This document shows, in pieces, positions 36,201-46,272 of a stretch of 64,000 bases of DNA. Within the stretch, counting starts at the first letter, position 1, and each line of letters opens with the position of its first letter. Made by a program: the position numbers and the translations under genes. The stretch is from Agrypnia vestita (taxonomy: Eukaryota > Arthropoda > Insecta > Trichoptera > Phryganeidae). The notes below the pieces were generated by a model that did not search any database, was not told the DNA's origin, and was given only the letters and a program-made list of their open reading frames with translations. The stretch lies in assembly GCA_016648135.1 (NCBI GenBank), contig JADDOH010023694.1, positions 1-64,000 on the forward strand, written 5' to 3'.

Positions 36201-39200
36201 TTGCGAGGCTGAAGAAGCAAATAATGGACCGATATTACCGTTTGACAGGACTCTAGATAGAGCGGCTGCCATTACTAGTTTGTTTCTTTAGTGTTGCCCG
36301 ACCAAATTCCTATTAAAGGCTCCGATACCGGTCACCGGACACGCTGTATATTATGTATTGTGTAATAAATTTACACCCTGGCAACTTCTGTTTCGTGACA
36401 GGGACGCCCTCCCTCACACGCAAATTTATACTGGTCACACTCTAAGTACTTAAGTCATGTGTGGATGTAACCTTGCACTGGGGACACTGATCTTACTTCC
36501 AACCCAAACAACAGGCAACTTTGCGATTGCCTATTCAGAAGCAGTCATTGCACCGTGTTGATAGATTTATATAACATTATTTTTATAACCTAGCTTGGTT
36601 TTCGAAAGTATGTTAAATTTTTTTTAATGTGACCATACTCCTACATTTATTTATTGCATTATCAAATTACATATACAGTGTGTAATAGAGTTAGTCCACA
36701 ATACTTTACAGGTGGATTCCTACCTTGATTATGAGTCGAAAATGTTCACGCAACCACAATCTATCATATGTTATGGAATTATGCAATATCAAAGTTTGCA
36801 TTTTTTTTCCAATATTTCTATATGTAGTTTGAACTTGATCTCTGATTTTGATGTTGTGATGTAATCAAGTCTCTTCTCATTAGTTTGTGCTATCAGTACA
36901 ATCACATGTTGATCGCCATTATATAACATTGTACATTTTGTCAATGTTGATGAGATGAATATTATATTAAATAAACAGATATTTATATTATTTTAAAAGT
37001 TGGCAGAATTCAGTTTTGTTTCACAAACATCTACATCCAAAGTATTATTAAATTAAAGTCAGAGTATAAAACTGTACAGAGATGAACTAAGTCCCATCTT
37101 TAGGTGAGGGTATTGGATCACAGCGTAAGTATGTCCCTTCTCGTGAATATTTAAGACACATTTATACTGCAGTTAAAGTAGTTATTCTTACATAATAATA
37201 AACAAAACATATTTTTACAATAGACATTTCAAAATTTTATTTCATACCGAGTCTTTTCAAGTAAAAGGATCTTTTTATAATAAAGTGCGACATATTTAGT
37301 TTGACCTTTTCATAATTGTTCCAAAATTTACAACCTTGTTTGTATTGGATTGTTGCGTAATTGAACTGACTATCAAGATTGTCAATTATATCACATTTGT
37401 ATAGCATTGAATGAACTTTTCTATCTCAATGTAAGTCGCTGATTGTGTAACTATCAGGATACTATCAGCACAATATAACTTCAAGATATTATACATCATC
37501 AAAATAAAGTAATAGAGAATAAGATAAAATGCCGATAGTTATTATTGATACTAACCTCTTCGCATAATTCCTTTTCTCTTGTTTGGAGAAAATCTTTTTC
37601 ATTTTTGATATGCAATTTTATTTCAGATAATTGATTTTCCACATCTATCAAGTTTTTTTTATAAATCTCGATATCTGTAAGGTTATAAATTTGTATGAAA
37701 TCAGTTACAATATGATTAAAAAATGCTTCAATTGGAATCTTAGAAGCAACGCATAAATTCAATTGGAATCTTAGAAGCAACGCATAAATTCAATTGCTGT
37801 AGCTGGTGTTTCTTAAGATAAATATTTGAAATTTTCAACTATGGGGGTGTATGATAAGTCCAGCTTCCAGCTCTATGTGCTTTGTTCGTTATTTCGTCTT
37901 TTATAAGCCATCCAAAAAAACTAATTTATCAAACTCAGCAAAGTAGACCTCTGTTTAAGCGATGACTTCCTCGTTTGATGTGAACCACTCTCCGCCAAGC
38001 CACTTTTTCATGTTTGGATACGAAAATAAATAGTATGGGGCCAAATCTGGAGAAAAGGGTGGATGACACAAAAATGTATAGTGTAATTCAAGCAATTTTT
38101 CTGGACGAGTGAGCTGTTGCATTGTCATGGTGAAAAAAGGCTTTATACATCTTTATTATGTCTTATTTTATTTCTGATATATTTTTAAACATTTCTCATG
38201 CCTAATAAATTTTACACACGTTCAATTCAGATGTTTAGAATGCTAGCAATCTCTCTGATCTTTACTCGCAGGTTTGCTAACACAATATTTAGGATTTTGC
38301 TGATCATGCCCTCCATACTCACCTCAATCGAATGTCCTGGGTGCTCTTCATCAAAATTGGATATTCGACCTTGCTTGAATTCATTAAACTAATATCTGAA
38401 AGTAGTCATCGTGGATGCATGGTCCTTATAAACGGCATGCAATGGAATTGTGCCGAGATTAAATAAATTCAAATTTATCTCACCTCACCATGCTTGGCAA
38501 AACAATTTGTATTAAAATTTTTGTTCCTAGAAAGACCACAGTGAACCTGTTTGTACAGGATTAACGTAAAACTGAGAAATCTTAATGCAGCTGCCTTAAT
38601 TTAGTTATATATCATATCATTGTTTGATTTACTATTCTGACTATACACATTTAATATCTTTTAAAATTACTGATTTGATAAATAATACATTTTTGGAAAA
38701 ACGGTTAAGGGTCATAAACGATATTCTTACCAAGATTTTGTATTTTCTCACTCGATAAGACATTCTCTTTCAGAATATCCATGGAATGTTTTATCGATAA
38801 ACATTTCTGATCCAGGTATTGAGAATATTGATTTCTGAAAATTTATATTAAAATAAAGATATTTGGCTTTCTCATAGATATTATTCCCCATAATTATTAT
38901 GACACAATAGGGTAATCCATTGCTTCAAAATTAAGGACTATTAAATGGAGTTATAGAATTTTGTAGCGACACACTTATTTTTCTCAAAATAAGTGTGTTG
39001 CGGGTTGATTTTTTGGTCATGGTACTTCAAGGATGTTTTGTGTATTGATATTCACTGAAAACGAATGTACACAAATAAAGATAGATACGTGGCAAAAAAA
39101 ATTTTTTACACATCCCCTTACATTTTTGTACAGATACAACTCCAAGCAGTCGGTGCGCAGGCACTCATGATACATGTATCATTTGTTGTAATAAAACATA

Positions 39201-41046
39201 AGATTGGTTTTATTGCTGAATTATAGGAACATGACATCTGCCTTACATAATAAAATATGATACCTAAAGAAAGTGATCGAGTTTTATTGACTTTTTTGCA
39301 ATTAACAAAAAGTTTACATAAAATGTTATAGGTACCTAATATTATTATAAAAGTTTACATAAAATACGATTAATATTCTTCCCCAAGCGCATGCACTGAG
39401 TACATTCAAGGATGACTTTTACATAAACATATATTTTGGAAAAAATTGAACATTTTTTGACAGAATATTATGATATATTAAAATCGGAATAATGTGATCC
39501 AAAATTTTTTATTTTACCATCTTAAATCATCCAATTTACTCTATATTTTCTGCCAATGTTGAAAAATAAAATTGTTTTGAACAAAGCATATCGCTCATGA
39601 TAAAACAATACGTTGTATACCACACTTATGTAAAAATCAAATTTATTTGTGCATTTGTCTTTTAAATGTGTGGATATGTAATCTGGCAAAAGCTTGCACC
39701 TTAAAAACAATATCTGTGTCTCTTATTTCATTAAAGCAATTCCTTGTATTATATTTATTGTAAAGAATCTAGGTATTATGTAGTTTTTGCCTTCACTCTA
39801 AAATCTGTATTACGTGTTTACGAGGTATTATTTTATCATGAGCGATATATTAAAGGAAAATTAAACTTTTTTTTAAGTTAAACCGAAAATATAGAGTAAA
39901 TCAGGTAGTTTAAGACACTAAAATGAAAATGAAATTTTTGCAGATTCGACAGTATATGTAGGATCTGTATGTTTATGTAAAAGTCATGCTTCAATGTTCT
40001 CACTGCACGTCCCAAACTTAGATGCTACTCGAGCGAATTGGTATTAATATCATCCGCACAAAATGTGTTAATATTATGTAGGTAGGTACATATATCTTTT
40101 CGACCAACCAAACAGAGACATTTACATCACAAAAAAATTGTTTTATGTCCAGTTTCCTCCAAGGCTTCGGTCTTATGGCCTCATAAGGGAATAGATTTAT
40201 TTAAATCAATATAGGATGAGCAAGATGATGAATCAAGAATTTCAGAAGAGCTAGGACCTTCCTTACAAAAACAAAATTTATATTTCTGTGTGAATATCTT
40301 TGTATTATCTTAGCATTAAAGATAAAATTAAACAGGCTCTGTCTCAATTCTGCTGTTTCAATCAATGATTTGATCTCGGAGCTAATGCTAGAAGTGCCTA
40401 TATCAGATTTTGGTAAAAATTAGTTAAGCATCAGAAAGTAAGTACTCCTAAATGACCTTTCTTTAGGAGTATTTTCTTTAAGATGGCTCGTTAATAAATA
40501 TTTTCCGATACCAGATGATGATGATGTGTATTTTAAAAATTATTTACACTTATTGTTTATGGGAAACAAGAAATCCTCTCACCTGAAAAATTAGCTTTTT
40601 AACGTAGGCACTTCTAGCATTAAACCCCAGAGATATGGAAGTCTGCTATAAACAGATAAATCCAAATAATGCGGGGACTCTATTATCTAAACAATTCTGG
40701 TAAATAATAAATCAACTCTTGTGTCATGAACAGACAATTCACAAAATGATAGTGTTAGAGTAGGAAGCTGCCAATTTAATATTTATATTAAATTTTATAT
40801 ATATTATTTTTTAGCCAGTTTCATACTTAAATTAAATATTAAATCTCTCAGGTTTGATATTTACCTCTTGTATTCTAGTTCCGAAACAAAATCACTTAAA
40901 TCCTCATATTTCAAATTATTGATTGCTGCAATTGTATTGCTTTTTAATATGCTTTCTTGCGTTTTCAGCCTTTTGCATAATGTGTGAAATTTAATCAAAT
41001 AATCAGTAGACTTGGCAATTTTACTTTTTTTAAATAAATCATCCAT
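30004..41046 (-). CDS. CCDC112: Coiled-coil domain-containing protein 112-like gene (eight exons)
   Basis: Coding exons, in transcript order, are 41046-40865, 38834-38731, 37674-37556, 35848-35726, 35085-34902, 34556-34297, 34069-33873 and 30265-30004. They sum to 1431 nt, or 476 residues plus stop, with compatible phase at every GT/AG junction. The diagnostic block in exon 5 is T-G-G-H-T-G-G-W followed by E-H-N-A-F-L-K-x-W; exon 6 has the N-E-E-I-V-A-H-N-N-W-F region and W-K-A-L-R; exons 6-7 are Lys/Glu-rich coiled coil; exon 8 has K-P-T-E-Q-W-C-R-R-I. This order fits vertebrate CCDC112, a centriolar-satellite/ciliary coiled-coil protein of similar length. Function here is inferred from that family. 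Exon 4's acceptor (AATTTAAG) is chosen by phase; the alternative TTGCAG 13 bases inside breaks the frame. Introns contain many mobile elements. Confidence 0.85.
30430..30477 (-). ncRNA. Hammerhead ribozyme-like motif, left arm
   Basis: Read on the minus strand: CTGAACC, CTGATGA box (30470-30464), one extra A, stem II GACTCA/TGAGTC, GAA, self-complementary ACTAGT, T at the cleavage position, then GGTTTAA pairing with the first segment. It is equivalent to the motif in the right arm. Confidence 0.55.
30533..30580 (+). ncRNA. Hammerhead ribozyme-like motif, right arm
   Basis: Stem I TTGAACC (30533-30539) pairs with GGTTTAA (30574-30580) over seven positions with one G-U. The box CTGATGA is 30540-30546. 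Stem II is GACTCA/TGAGTC with a GTTG loop (30548-30563). GAA (30564-30566) is followed by a self-complementary ACTAGT and the putative cleavage base T at 30573. The only departure from the canonical core is an extra A at 30547. Such short stem III forms are thought to work as dimers; activity is untested. Confidence 0.6.
31627..33055 (+). pseudogene. Degenerate DD82E transposase gene
   Basis: Blocks in order: an N-terminal segment with stops (from about 31645); S-E-R-S-L-R-R-I-L-K-K-L-G-F-R-W (HTH-like, 31950 frame); I-I-Y-T-D-E-S-Y with the first catalytic Asp; a frame-shifted middle around 32215-32340; V-V-D-N-A-S-Y-H with the second Asp; and H-P-D-L-N-P-I-E with the catalytic Glu. Exactly 82 residues lie between the second Asp and the Glu. 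I recall a DD82E group (called Sailor) within the IS630-Tc1-mariner superfamily. A further frameshift near 32769 moves the C-terminus, which has a long Asp-rich tail, into another frame. At least three frame disruptions make it non-functional. Confidence 0.75.
33247..33425. repeat. Duplicated foldback within the DD82E element
   Basis: An 80-bp unit (GAAAGACATACAGAAAAATA ... TTTTTCTGTAC) occurs twice, perfectly, back to back. Each unit is itself a hairpin (ACAGAAAAAT with ATTTTTCTGT). The outer edges CAATTAGAAAGAC and GTCTTTCTAATTG are also inverted, so the whole is a small MITE with an internal duplication. Confidence 0.75.
33873..34069 (-). CDS. CCDC112: CCDC112-like exon 7
   Basis: Encodes a highly charged coiled coil (K-E-S-D-R-Q-I-D-K-E-A-I-L-K-W). 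The donor reads CAG/GTAATA; its last two intron bases shown are the TA target site of the DD82E element. Confidence 0.8.
34297..34556 (-). CDS. CCDC112: CCDC112-like exon 6
   Basis: Acceptor TTATTAACAG, donor GAA/GTAAGT. Contains N-N-W-F-M-E-Y, then S-L-Q-V-W-K and I-M-L-E-I-W-K-K-N-K coiled-coil segments that follow the family order. Confidence 0.85.
34902..35085 (-). CDS. CCDC112: CCDC112-like exon 5 (GG-W block)
   Basis: Acceptor ATTTTGGCAG, donor CCAG/GTTAGA. Contains the most diagnostic family block, T-G-G-H-T-G-G-W-G-E-V-E-H, and ends K-L-L-P-G across the junction. Confidence 0.88.
35726..35848 (-). CDS. CCDC112: CCDC112-like exon 4
   Basis: Encodes 41 codons including H-P-S-P-V-K-M-I-R. 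The donor AAG/GTAATT is clear; the acceptor AATTTAAG is inferred from phase. Confidence 0.6.
35985..36430 (+). repeat. Dispersed repeat family C, copy 1
   Basis: Matches the complement of 48213-48655 over roughly 430 bp with high similarity: GACCAACATAAATTGGC, AAACCCGCCCCACCCGCACC, AATGGACCGATATTACCG, and TAATAAATTTACACCCTGGC. The last block has a polyadenylation-like AATAAA, so an LTR-like or processed element is possible. No ORF survives. It lies in the third intron of the CCDC112-like gene. Confidence 0.7.
37556..37674 (-). CDS. CCDC112: CCDC112-like exon 3
   Basis: Acceptor AACCTTACAG, donor GAG/GTTAGT. Encodes a coiled-coil helix with L-I-D-V-E-N-Q-L-S-E-I-K-L and completes an Asp codon split with exon 2. 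Confidence 0.8.
37722..37795. repeat. Recent 34-bp tandem duplication
   Basis: AATTGGAATCTTAGAAGCAA followed by CGCATAAATTC occurs twice in direct succession without mismatch, in the intron just upstream of exon 3. Confidence 0.75.
37820..38580 (-). pseudogene. Decayed mariner transposase relic
   Basis: Minus-strand frames give an N-terminal helix-turn-helix part (E-F-K-Q-G-R, D-E-E-H-P-G-H-S-I-E-V, R-V-K-I-R-E-I-A-S-I) and then, after a large deletion, F-F-H-H-D-N-A-T-A-H-S-S and F-S-P-D-L-A-P-Y-Y-like and S-N-E-E-V-I-A blocks. This is mariner order, of a different subfamily from the two recent copies. The first catalytic region is deleted and several frames are needed. It lies in the second intron of the CCDC112-like gene. 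Confidence 0.65.
38731..38834 (-). CDS. CCDC112: CCDC112-like exon 2
   Basis: Acceptor AAATTTTCAG, donor CTTG/GTAAGA. Encodes N-Q-Y-S-Q-Y-L-D-Q-K-C-L-S-I-K-H and continues an Arg codon begun in exon 1. Confidence 0.78.
39533..39912. mobile_element. Foldback MITE-like element
   Basis: Arms at about 39533-39620 and 39827-39912 are inverted copies: AATTTACTCTATATTTTC and ATATCGCTCATGATAAAA occur in both in opposite orientation. The loop has no ORF of note. It lies in the first intron of the CCDC112-like gene. Confidence 0.65.
40865..41046 (-). CDS. CCDC112: CCDC112-like exon 1 (start)
   Basis: ATG at 41046 opens M-D-D-L-F-K-K-S-K and a helical segment ending E-L-E-Y-K before the donor AAGAG/GTAAAT. 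No in-frame ATG lies nearer upstream. The promoter was not identified. Confidence 0.78.
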
Positions 41047-41269
41047 TTTTATCCCTAACTGGATTAATTAATGCTGGGGAGTAATATTAGGTATATGCTG
41101 TTTATTTCATTAACAAGCAAGGAACACGCAGTTGCTTAGTAACAAAATATGAATTACAGTAACCAAGGTAACCTAAAATGAAGGAATGCAAAATAAATAT
41201 ACCTAGGTATACGATTATATCATAAGTAACTAACCATCAAGCTGTTTCCCCAGGGGAAGGCAGAGAGGA

Positions 41270-41690
41270 TAGAACGCAATAATCCTCTAGCTTGGGACAC
41301 TACTTTTGCTTTGGCTACATTCATATATCTTCACATGCATGCTCTACGGTTGTTGAGGCTTTTAACAGGGCCATCCTCCAATTCTTGTAGAATCTGATCA
41401 TATTTGCGGACGCCCTCTATTCCTGTTACCTTCAACATTTGCCCTGTATATTTTCTTAACCATCCTTTCCTCGCTCATACATTCTACACGATCAAACCAT
41501 CTTAGCGCTCCTTTCTTTATTCTATCTGCCACGCTCCAGCCAGCATTACATTCACTTCTAATTTGTTTATTCACTCACTCTATCGACCAAAGATTTTCCA
41601 CACAAGCGCCTTAGTGATCGCATTTCCACTGCATTTATTCCTTTTTTGCCAATTCCAGGCTTCACTTCCATACATCAGAGTTTCACTAGA
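41270..41690 (-). pseudogene. LINE C-terminal remnant, antisense
   Basis: On the minus strand, blocks appear in LINE order: L-M-Y-G-S-E-A-W-N, K-A-L-V-W-K-I-F-G-R, then W-F-D-R-V-E-like, K-K-I-Y-R-A-N-V-E-G-N-R-like and R-R-A-C-M segments spread over several frames. This is the region after the reverse transcriptase of a common insect non-LTR family. Many stops. Confidence 0.6.
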
Positions 41691-41849
41691 ATGCCATTAC
41701 ATCATCCTGTTTCTTATGTTTGTACTATTATTGTCATTGACCCCTATAGGAATGTTATTTAATTTTGAATGTACAAGGGATTATCAAATTTCAGTAAATA
41801 ATCTGTAAAACCGACATCCTCATTGGATTAAAGTGATAATAAAATATTT

Positions 41850-42850
41850 GGGACACAATGCCAAATCGTGGCACTGCAAAGGGAATTCTTACTTCGATTA
41901 TAACTTTATTAGAGGGTCAACGTTGGAATTTAGATGACGTGATTTGCGTTGGATGTGACGGAACTGCAACTAACACCGGTTAGAGTGATTCAATATTTAG
42001 AGGATTATTTGGAGAGACCGTTACAATGGTGTGTTTGTGTGCTTTATGTCAATGATTTTGTCATTTATTCTTGACCTTAGATGGTTGCACTTTGGGTCCT
42101 AGGGAATATTCCAGACCTACTGGAAAATAAAACTACGGTGTCTTTTTGTACGCAGTGGCTGGTAATTTGCCTGACTTGCTGAAAAATGTGGTCGATGAAC
42201 TAAGTACGGATCAAAAATATCTTTATGAGATATGTCAATCTGTATCAACTGGTTCGTGGACTTTACATAAGTACTCTTAATCCATCAGAAAACTTGCAAT
42301 TGCTTGTCAACTATGTGGTTAAAGTATACGCTCCGATTTGGTTCCTAATCAAGCAAAATACATGTTTTAAGGAAGGAGCCAAGCATACTTTTCAACTTGT
42401 TATGCACTCTCGATTTTTACCCAAAAATCTGAGATCTGTTATGGAAAAACATAAATGCTTTTTTTGTGCACTCAGAAAACCTATTCATTAGTATATTTGA
42501 TGCGCTGGCATTGCGAAGAATAATAAAAGCTAGAGAAACTGAAAGTGGCACTAAACGCAAACAACCAAAAACTAACTTCTCTGCAAAAGATTACACCAAA
42601 ATTATCCTTTGGGACGAGTTTCAGATTACAGCACTGCCGATTCTTCGAAATATTTCTAATGAGAACCTTCAAATCATGACAAAAGAGCTTGGAAATTTTC
42701 GAATTTTCTTGTCACATACAATCTCTGGAAAGATGTGTTAAACCAGTAACAGAGGTCTCACAAAGTTTAACTGATGCTACTCCTAGATATGGCTTTATTA
42801 GAACCAGGTTGCAATCTCGAGCAGAAATGCCAAATTTTGGACACAAAGTT
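41850..42850 (+). pseudogene. Degenerate coding sequence of an unassigned repeated family
   Basis: Plus-strand frames show G-T-A-K-G-I-L-T-S, then V-I-C-V-G-C-D-G-T-A-T-N-T-G, L-D-G-C-T-L-G-P-R, then a helical region (42225-42480), A-R-R/L-R-R-I-I-K-A-R, F-S-A-K-D-Y-T-K-I-I and finally C-V-K-P-V-T-E-V with G-F-I-R-T-R-L. I recall uncharacterised, multi-copy arthropod proteins with this motif order, possibly of transposon origin, but cannot name the family. At least four frame changes separate the blocks. It stops abruptly where the Jockey-like LINE begins. Confidence 0.5.
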
Positions 42851-42852
42851 TA

Positions 42853-43368
42853 AAATTTCCTACTTTATGCGGATGATATGAAGATTTTCGCAAAAGTGAA
42901 CTCCCTAGACGATTGCCGAAAAATTCAAGAAGATCTTAACCGCGTTTCTGCCTACTGTCATATAAACAAACTTCTTCTTAACGCAAAAAAATGCTTTCAA
43001 ATGACATTTTCCAGGAAAACCAATAACATTAATTTTGCCTACTCAATAAACAACGCTCAACTAGAAAACAAATGCGAATTAAAAGACCTCGGAATAATTC
43101 TCGACAGTAAACTTATTTTTAAAGCGCACTTTGACCATATTATCTCCAAAGCCTACAGTATGCTGGGATTCATACTTCGAACCTGCAAACAATTCAAAAA
43201 TCCTCACTCATTAAAAATTTTATATTATTCCTACGTTCGCAGTCACTTGGAGTATGCATCTCAGGTCTGGAATCCACAACAAACAACATACATTGCGAGA
43301 ATAGAACAAATTCAGAACAGGTTTTTGCGTCGCCTCAATGGTAAATCCGGCATGTATTTCGACTCATA
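42853..43368 (+). pseudogene. Jockey-like reverse transcriptase, first part
   Basis: The frame is open through F-L-L-Y-A-D-D-M-K-I-F, where YADD is the catalytic Asp pair that copies RNA into DNA, then L-N-A-K-K-C-F-Q-M-T-F, L-K-D-L-G-I-I-L-D-S-K-L and Y-A-S-Q-V-W-N-P, the Jockey-clade order. The endonuclease and palm N-terminus are missing. No stop occurs before the mariner insertion. Confidence 0.8.
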
Positions 43369-44654
43369 TTAGGTCCTTACATATGAAATTGGCGTTTTGC
43401 CGTACTGGCAAATTTGATCTCAAATATCTTCTCTTTGGTTAGGAATTCCAAATCCAAATTTATACAGCTATTTACTCATGTATTTGTGTTTTGAAAATTA
43501 TAATTAATTTGTTTTTTCCTCAATTGTTTTTTTCTTTGCGTCACTCAGTTTACAAAATGAAAAACTTGAAATATCGCGTTATTTACGAGTACGAGTTCCA
43601 CCGTGGCACCAGTGCTGCAGAAACGGCTCGAAGGATTAATGATGTGTATGGCGACGGTGCCGCAAAAGAAAACACAGTGCGTTTTTGGTTCCAACGTTTT
43701 CGTTCTGGAAATTTCGACCTGCAGAACAAGCCCCGTGGACGGCCGGAGACCAAAGTTGATAATGAAGAATTGAAGGCTATTGTGGAAGCGGATCCATCGC
43801 AAACCACATCCGAGTTAGCTGCAGGCTGCGGTGTTAGTGATAAAACTATTTTAATCCACTTGAAGCAAATTGGTAAGGTGAAAAAGCTTGAAAGGTGGGT
43901 ACCTCACGAATTGAGTGAAGCAAATCAACAAACGCGCGTTGACTGCTGCGTTGCATTACTCAACCGGCACAATAATGAAGGGATTTTAAATCGAATCATT
44001 ACCTGTGATGAAAAGTGGATCCTGTACGATAATCAGAAGCGCTCATCGCAATGGCTGACCCCTCCCGAACCAGCCAAACCATGCCCCAAGCGAAAATTGA
44101 CTCCAAAAAAGATACTTGTGAGCGTTTGGTGGACTAGTGCTGGTGTCGTTCACTACAGCTTTCTTAAATCTGGCCAGACGATTACGGCAGATGTCTATTG
44201 TCAGCAACTGCAAACCATGATGGAAAAGCTAGCTGCTAAACAACCGAGGCTGGTTAATCGCTTTAGGCCACTGCTGCTTCATGATAACGCTAGACCACAC
44301 ACTGCACAATAGACGGCTACCAAATTAGAGGAGCTTCAATTGGAATGTCTAAGACATCCACCGTACTCTCCGGACCTTGCCCCAACAGATTACCATTTTT
44401 TTCGAAATTTGGATAACTTCTTGCAACGGAAAAAATTCAACGCCGATGGGGCAGTTCAAACCGCCTTCAAAGATTTTATTGATTCCCGTCCGAATGGTTT
44501 TTTTAGTAAAGGGATCGATGAACTACCTATGAGATGGCAAAAGTGCATAGATAGCAATGGTACATACTTTGATTAAATAAATATATTATAATAAAAAAAA
44601 ATCGGCTTTATGTTCCTCCCATACTAAACGCCAATTTCATATGCAAGGACCTAA
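43369..44654 (+). mobile_element. Mariner element, copy 2, nested in a LINE
   Basis: A 1286-bp element with the same inverted ends as copy 1 (TTAGGTCCTTACATATGAA; the right end has one change, ATATGCAAGG). TA flanks it. Unexpectedly, the flanking duplication extends to 14 bp, TATTTCGACTCATA, at 43355-43368 and 44655-44668. It interrupts the LINE reverse transcriptase frame. Confidence 0.95.
43557..44576 (+). pseudogene. Mariner transposase with one nonsense codon
   Basis: ATG at 43557 begins a 339-codon DD34D transposase frame with no frameshift, but a TAG at 44310-44312 replaces the CAG (Gln) of copy 1, just after the second catalytic Asp (HDNARPHTAQ). The third catalytic Asp (APTD) and the C-terminal domain lie beyond the stop. 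All three Asp codons are intact in the DNA. The truncated product would lack the last Asp and so be inactive. Copy 1 has the complementary defect, so neither copy encodes an active enzyme as it stands. Confidence 0.93.
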
Positions 44655-44969
44655 TATTTCGACTCATATATGGAAGCAATGGATTTCTATAACATGAGAA
44701 CCCTGGAACATAGAAGAGCACGAGCTGATCAAATACTACTCTTCAAGTTACTTCAGGGACATATTGACTGTCCCAGCCAATTGGAGCTGGTTTCTCTCCA
44801 CGCTCCATCAAGGCGAACCCGACAGTCCGTGCTCTTCCATGTACCCATAAGCAGAACCTCTTATGCACAGAACTCATTCATCCAGCGAACATGCAAAGCT
44901 TACAATGACCACTTCAATGACATTGATATATTTAATACTAACATCTCAGCTCTTAAAAATCGTATTTAA
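44655..44969 (+). pseudogene. Jockey-like LINE ORF2, last part
   Basis: Continues the reverse transcriptase ORF after the mariner: M-E-A-M-D-F-Y-N-M-R-T-L-E-H-R-R, L-F-K-L-L-Q-G-H-I-D-C, R-R-T-R-Q-S, F-I-Q-R-T-C-K-A-Y-N, ending L-K-N-R-I. This is the usual C-terminal domain. Apart from the insertion and the short duplication, the ORF is unbroken, so the LINE was fairly young when hit. Confidence 0.75.
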
Positions 44970-45344
44970 ACCGCTTATATTATATTACTAGTTTCTATAT
45001 CTTCACCGGATTAACTGAGACCGACCATCATCATACACACACCACAGCCAAACTCTCATCACTCTTTACACATACCCCCATATCTGTATACAACGTCACG
45101 CACAGAATACATACGCACTCCACTCAGCCACAATCCCATACACCTCACTCCACTTCCCCCTCTAACTCCCACTCCTATCCCTCTATTTAATATATGTTCT
45201 CTTTATTGCTTGATTTAACACTTTATGCCGTGGATCTCTATAATTGGTCTACGAATTACCCAATACGTTATGTATTATTATAATAAATTGTATACTGTTG
45301 AGATTCCCAAAATAAAAAAATAAAAATAAATTTAAAAAAAAGTT

Positions 45345-46270
45345 TTGTCATTGATTATAAGCTCTATTTTGTTTTTTGTGCTTTGTTTCATTAATTTCAA
45401 TAACAAAATAACTTTTAAACTTGTTTTTCGTATTATTTTAGGCATACAGCTTAATTAAGTCTGTAAAAACGTAAAATTTACAAAATTTCGAAGTTAGGTA
45501 AAGCCCCCAAGGTGATATGCAATTTTAGTTATTTTAACTTTTTCGTTATCTGTCCATAAATACGCAAATTTTGATACCTCTTGAGATAGTGCAGCTCGAA
45601 AACAAATTTTTCTCATACATGGGTGGGACATCCGAGAATACAATAGTACACAAAAGAATTTTTTTAAACCTCTTGATTATATTTCGTTAAAACAATTTGT
45701 TTATTATGAAAAAATTGTAAATGTAGATACAAAAATATTTTTAGTATAATAAACTCGGAAAATTATTCATTTTATTGAAAGAAGTCTTGGATCTAGAAAA
45801 ATGAGAATTCAAGCGTATAGAAAACTTGAAAATGGATTGGATTTGTCGTGTAATAGGTAAATATTTAATAAACTTACAAACAGTTGCATTAGATTACTTA
45901 GCTAATATAAATAAGAAGAGAAATAAAACAAGATCATAAAATTATTTTAAATCCAATAAGATTATTATTTTTAATTCAATTTATGTTCATTTGTACATAT
46001 ATATTTACATGCCTGCGGTTTATTTTTCAAAATTATTTCCCAAATAACAAATTATGTAAATGATATAAATAAAAACATGTGGTTCCATTGATCTACTATT
46101 AAAAAAAGTTAAAACTCTAAAATATTCCTAAATCCTTGGAACCTTTAATATAAAGACTATTGATATTTTATAAATATATATGTATGTGTATAAAAATTAA
46201 AAGAAAAAATAGTGGTGTCCACAAATACAAGCACAATATTTTTAATTTTAATATTATACAGGTCCATATA
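45345..46270. other. AT-rich DNA, nothing assignable
   Basis: No gene or clear repeat between the LINE tail and the DUF4817-type element. Confidence 0.45.
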
Positions 46271-46272
46271 TA

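Larger units (their letters stand above)
42853..45341 (+). mobile_element. 5'-truncated Jockey-like LINE, split by a mariner
   Basis: The element begins at the reverse transcriptase catalytic box and ends in an A-rich tail (about 45308-45340, AATAAAAAAATAAAAATAAA). Coding sequence lies on both sides of the 1.3-kb mariner insertion at 43369-44654. The 3' UTR (about 44970-45300) is C-rich on this strand. 5' truncation and the A-rich tail are typical of target-primed reverse transcription. Confidence 0.8.
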
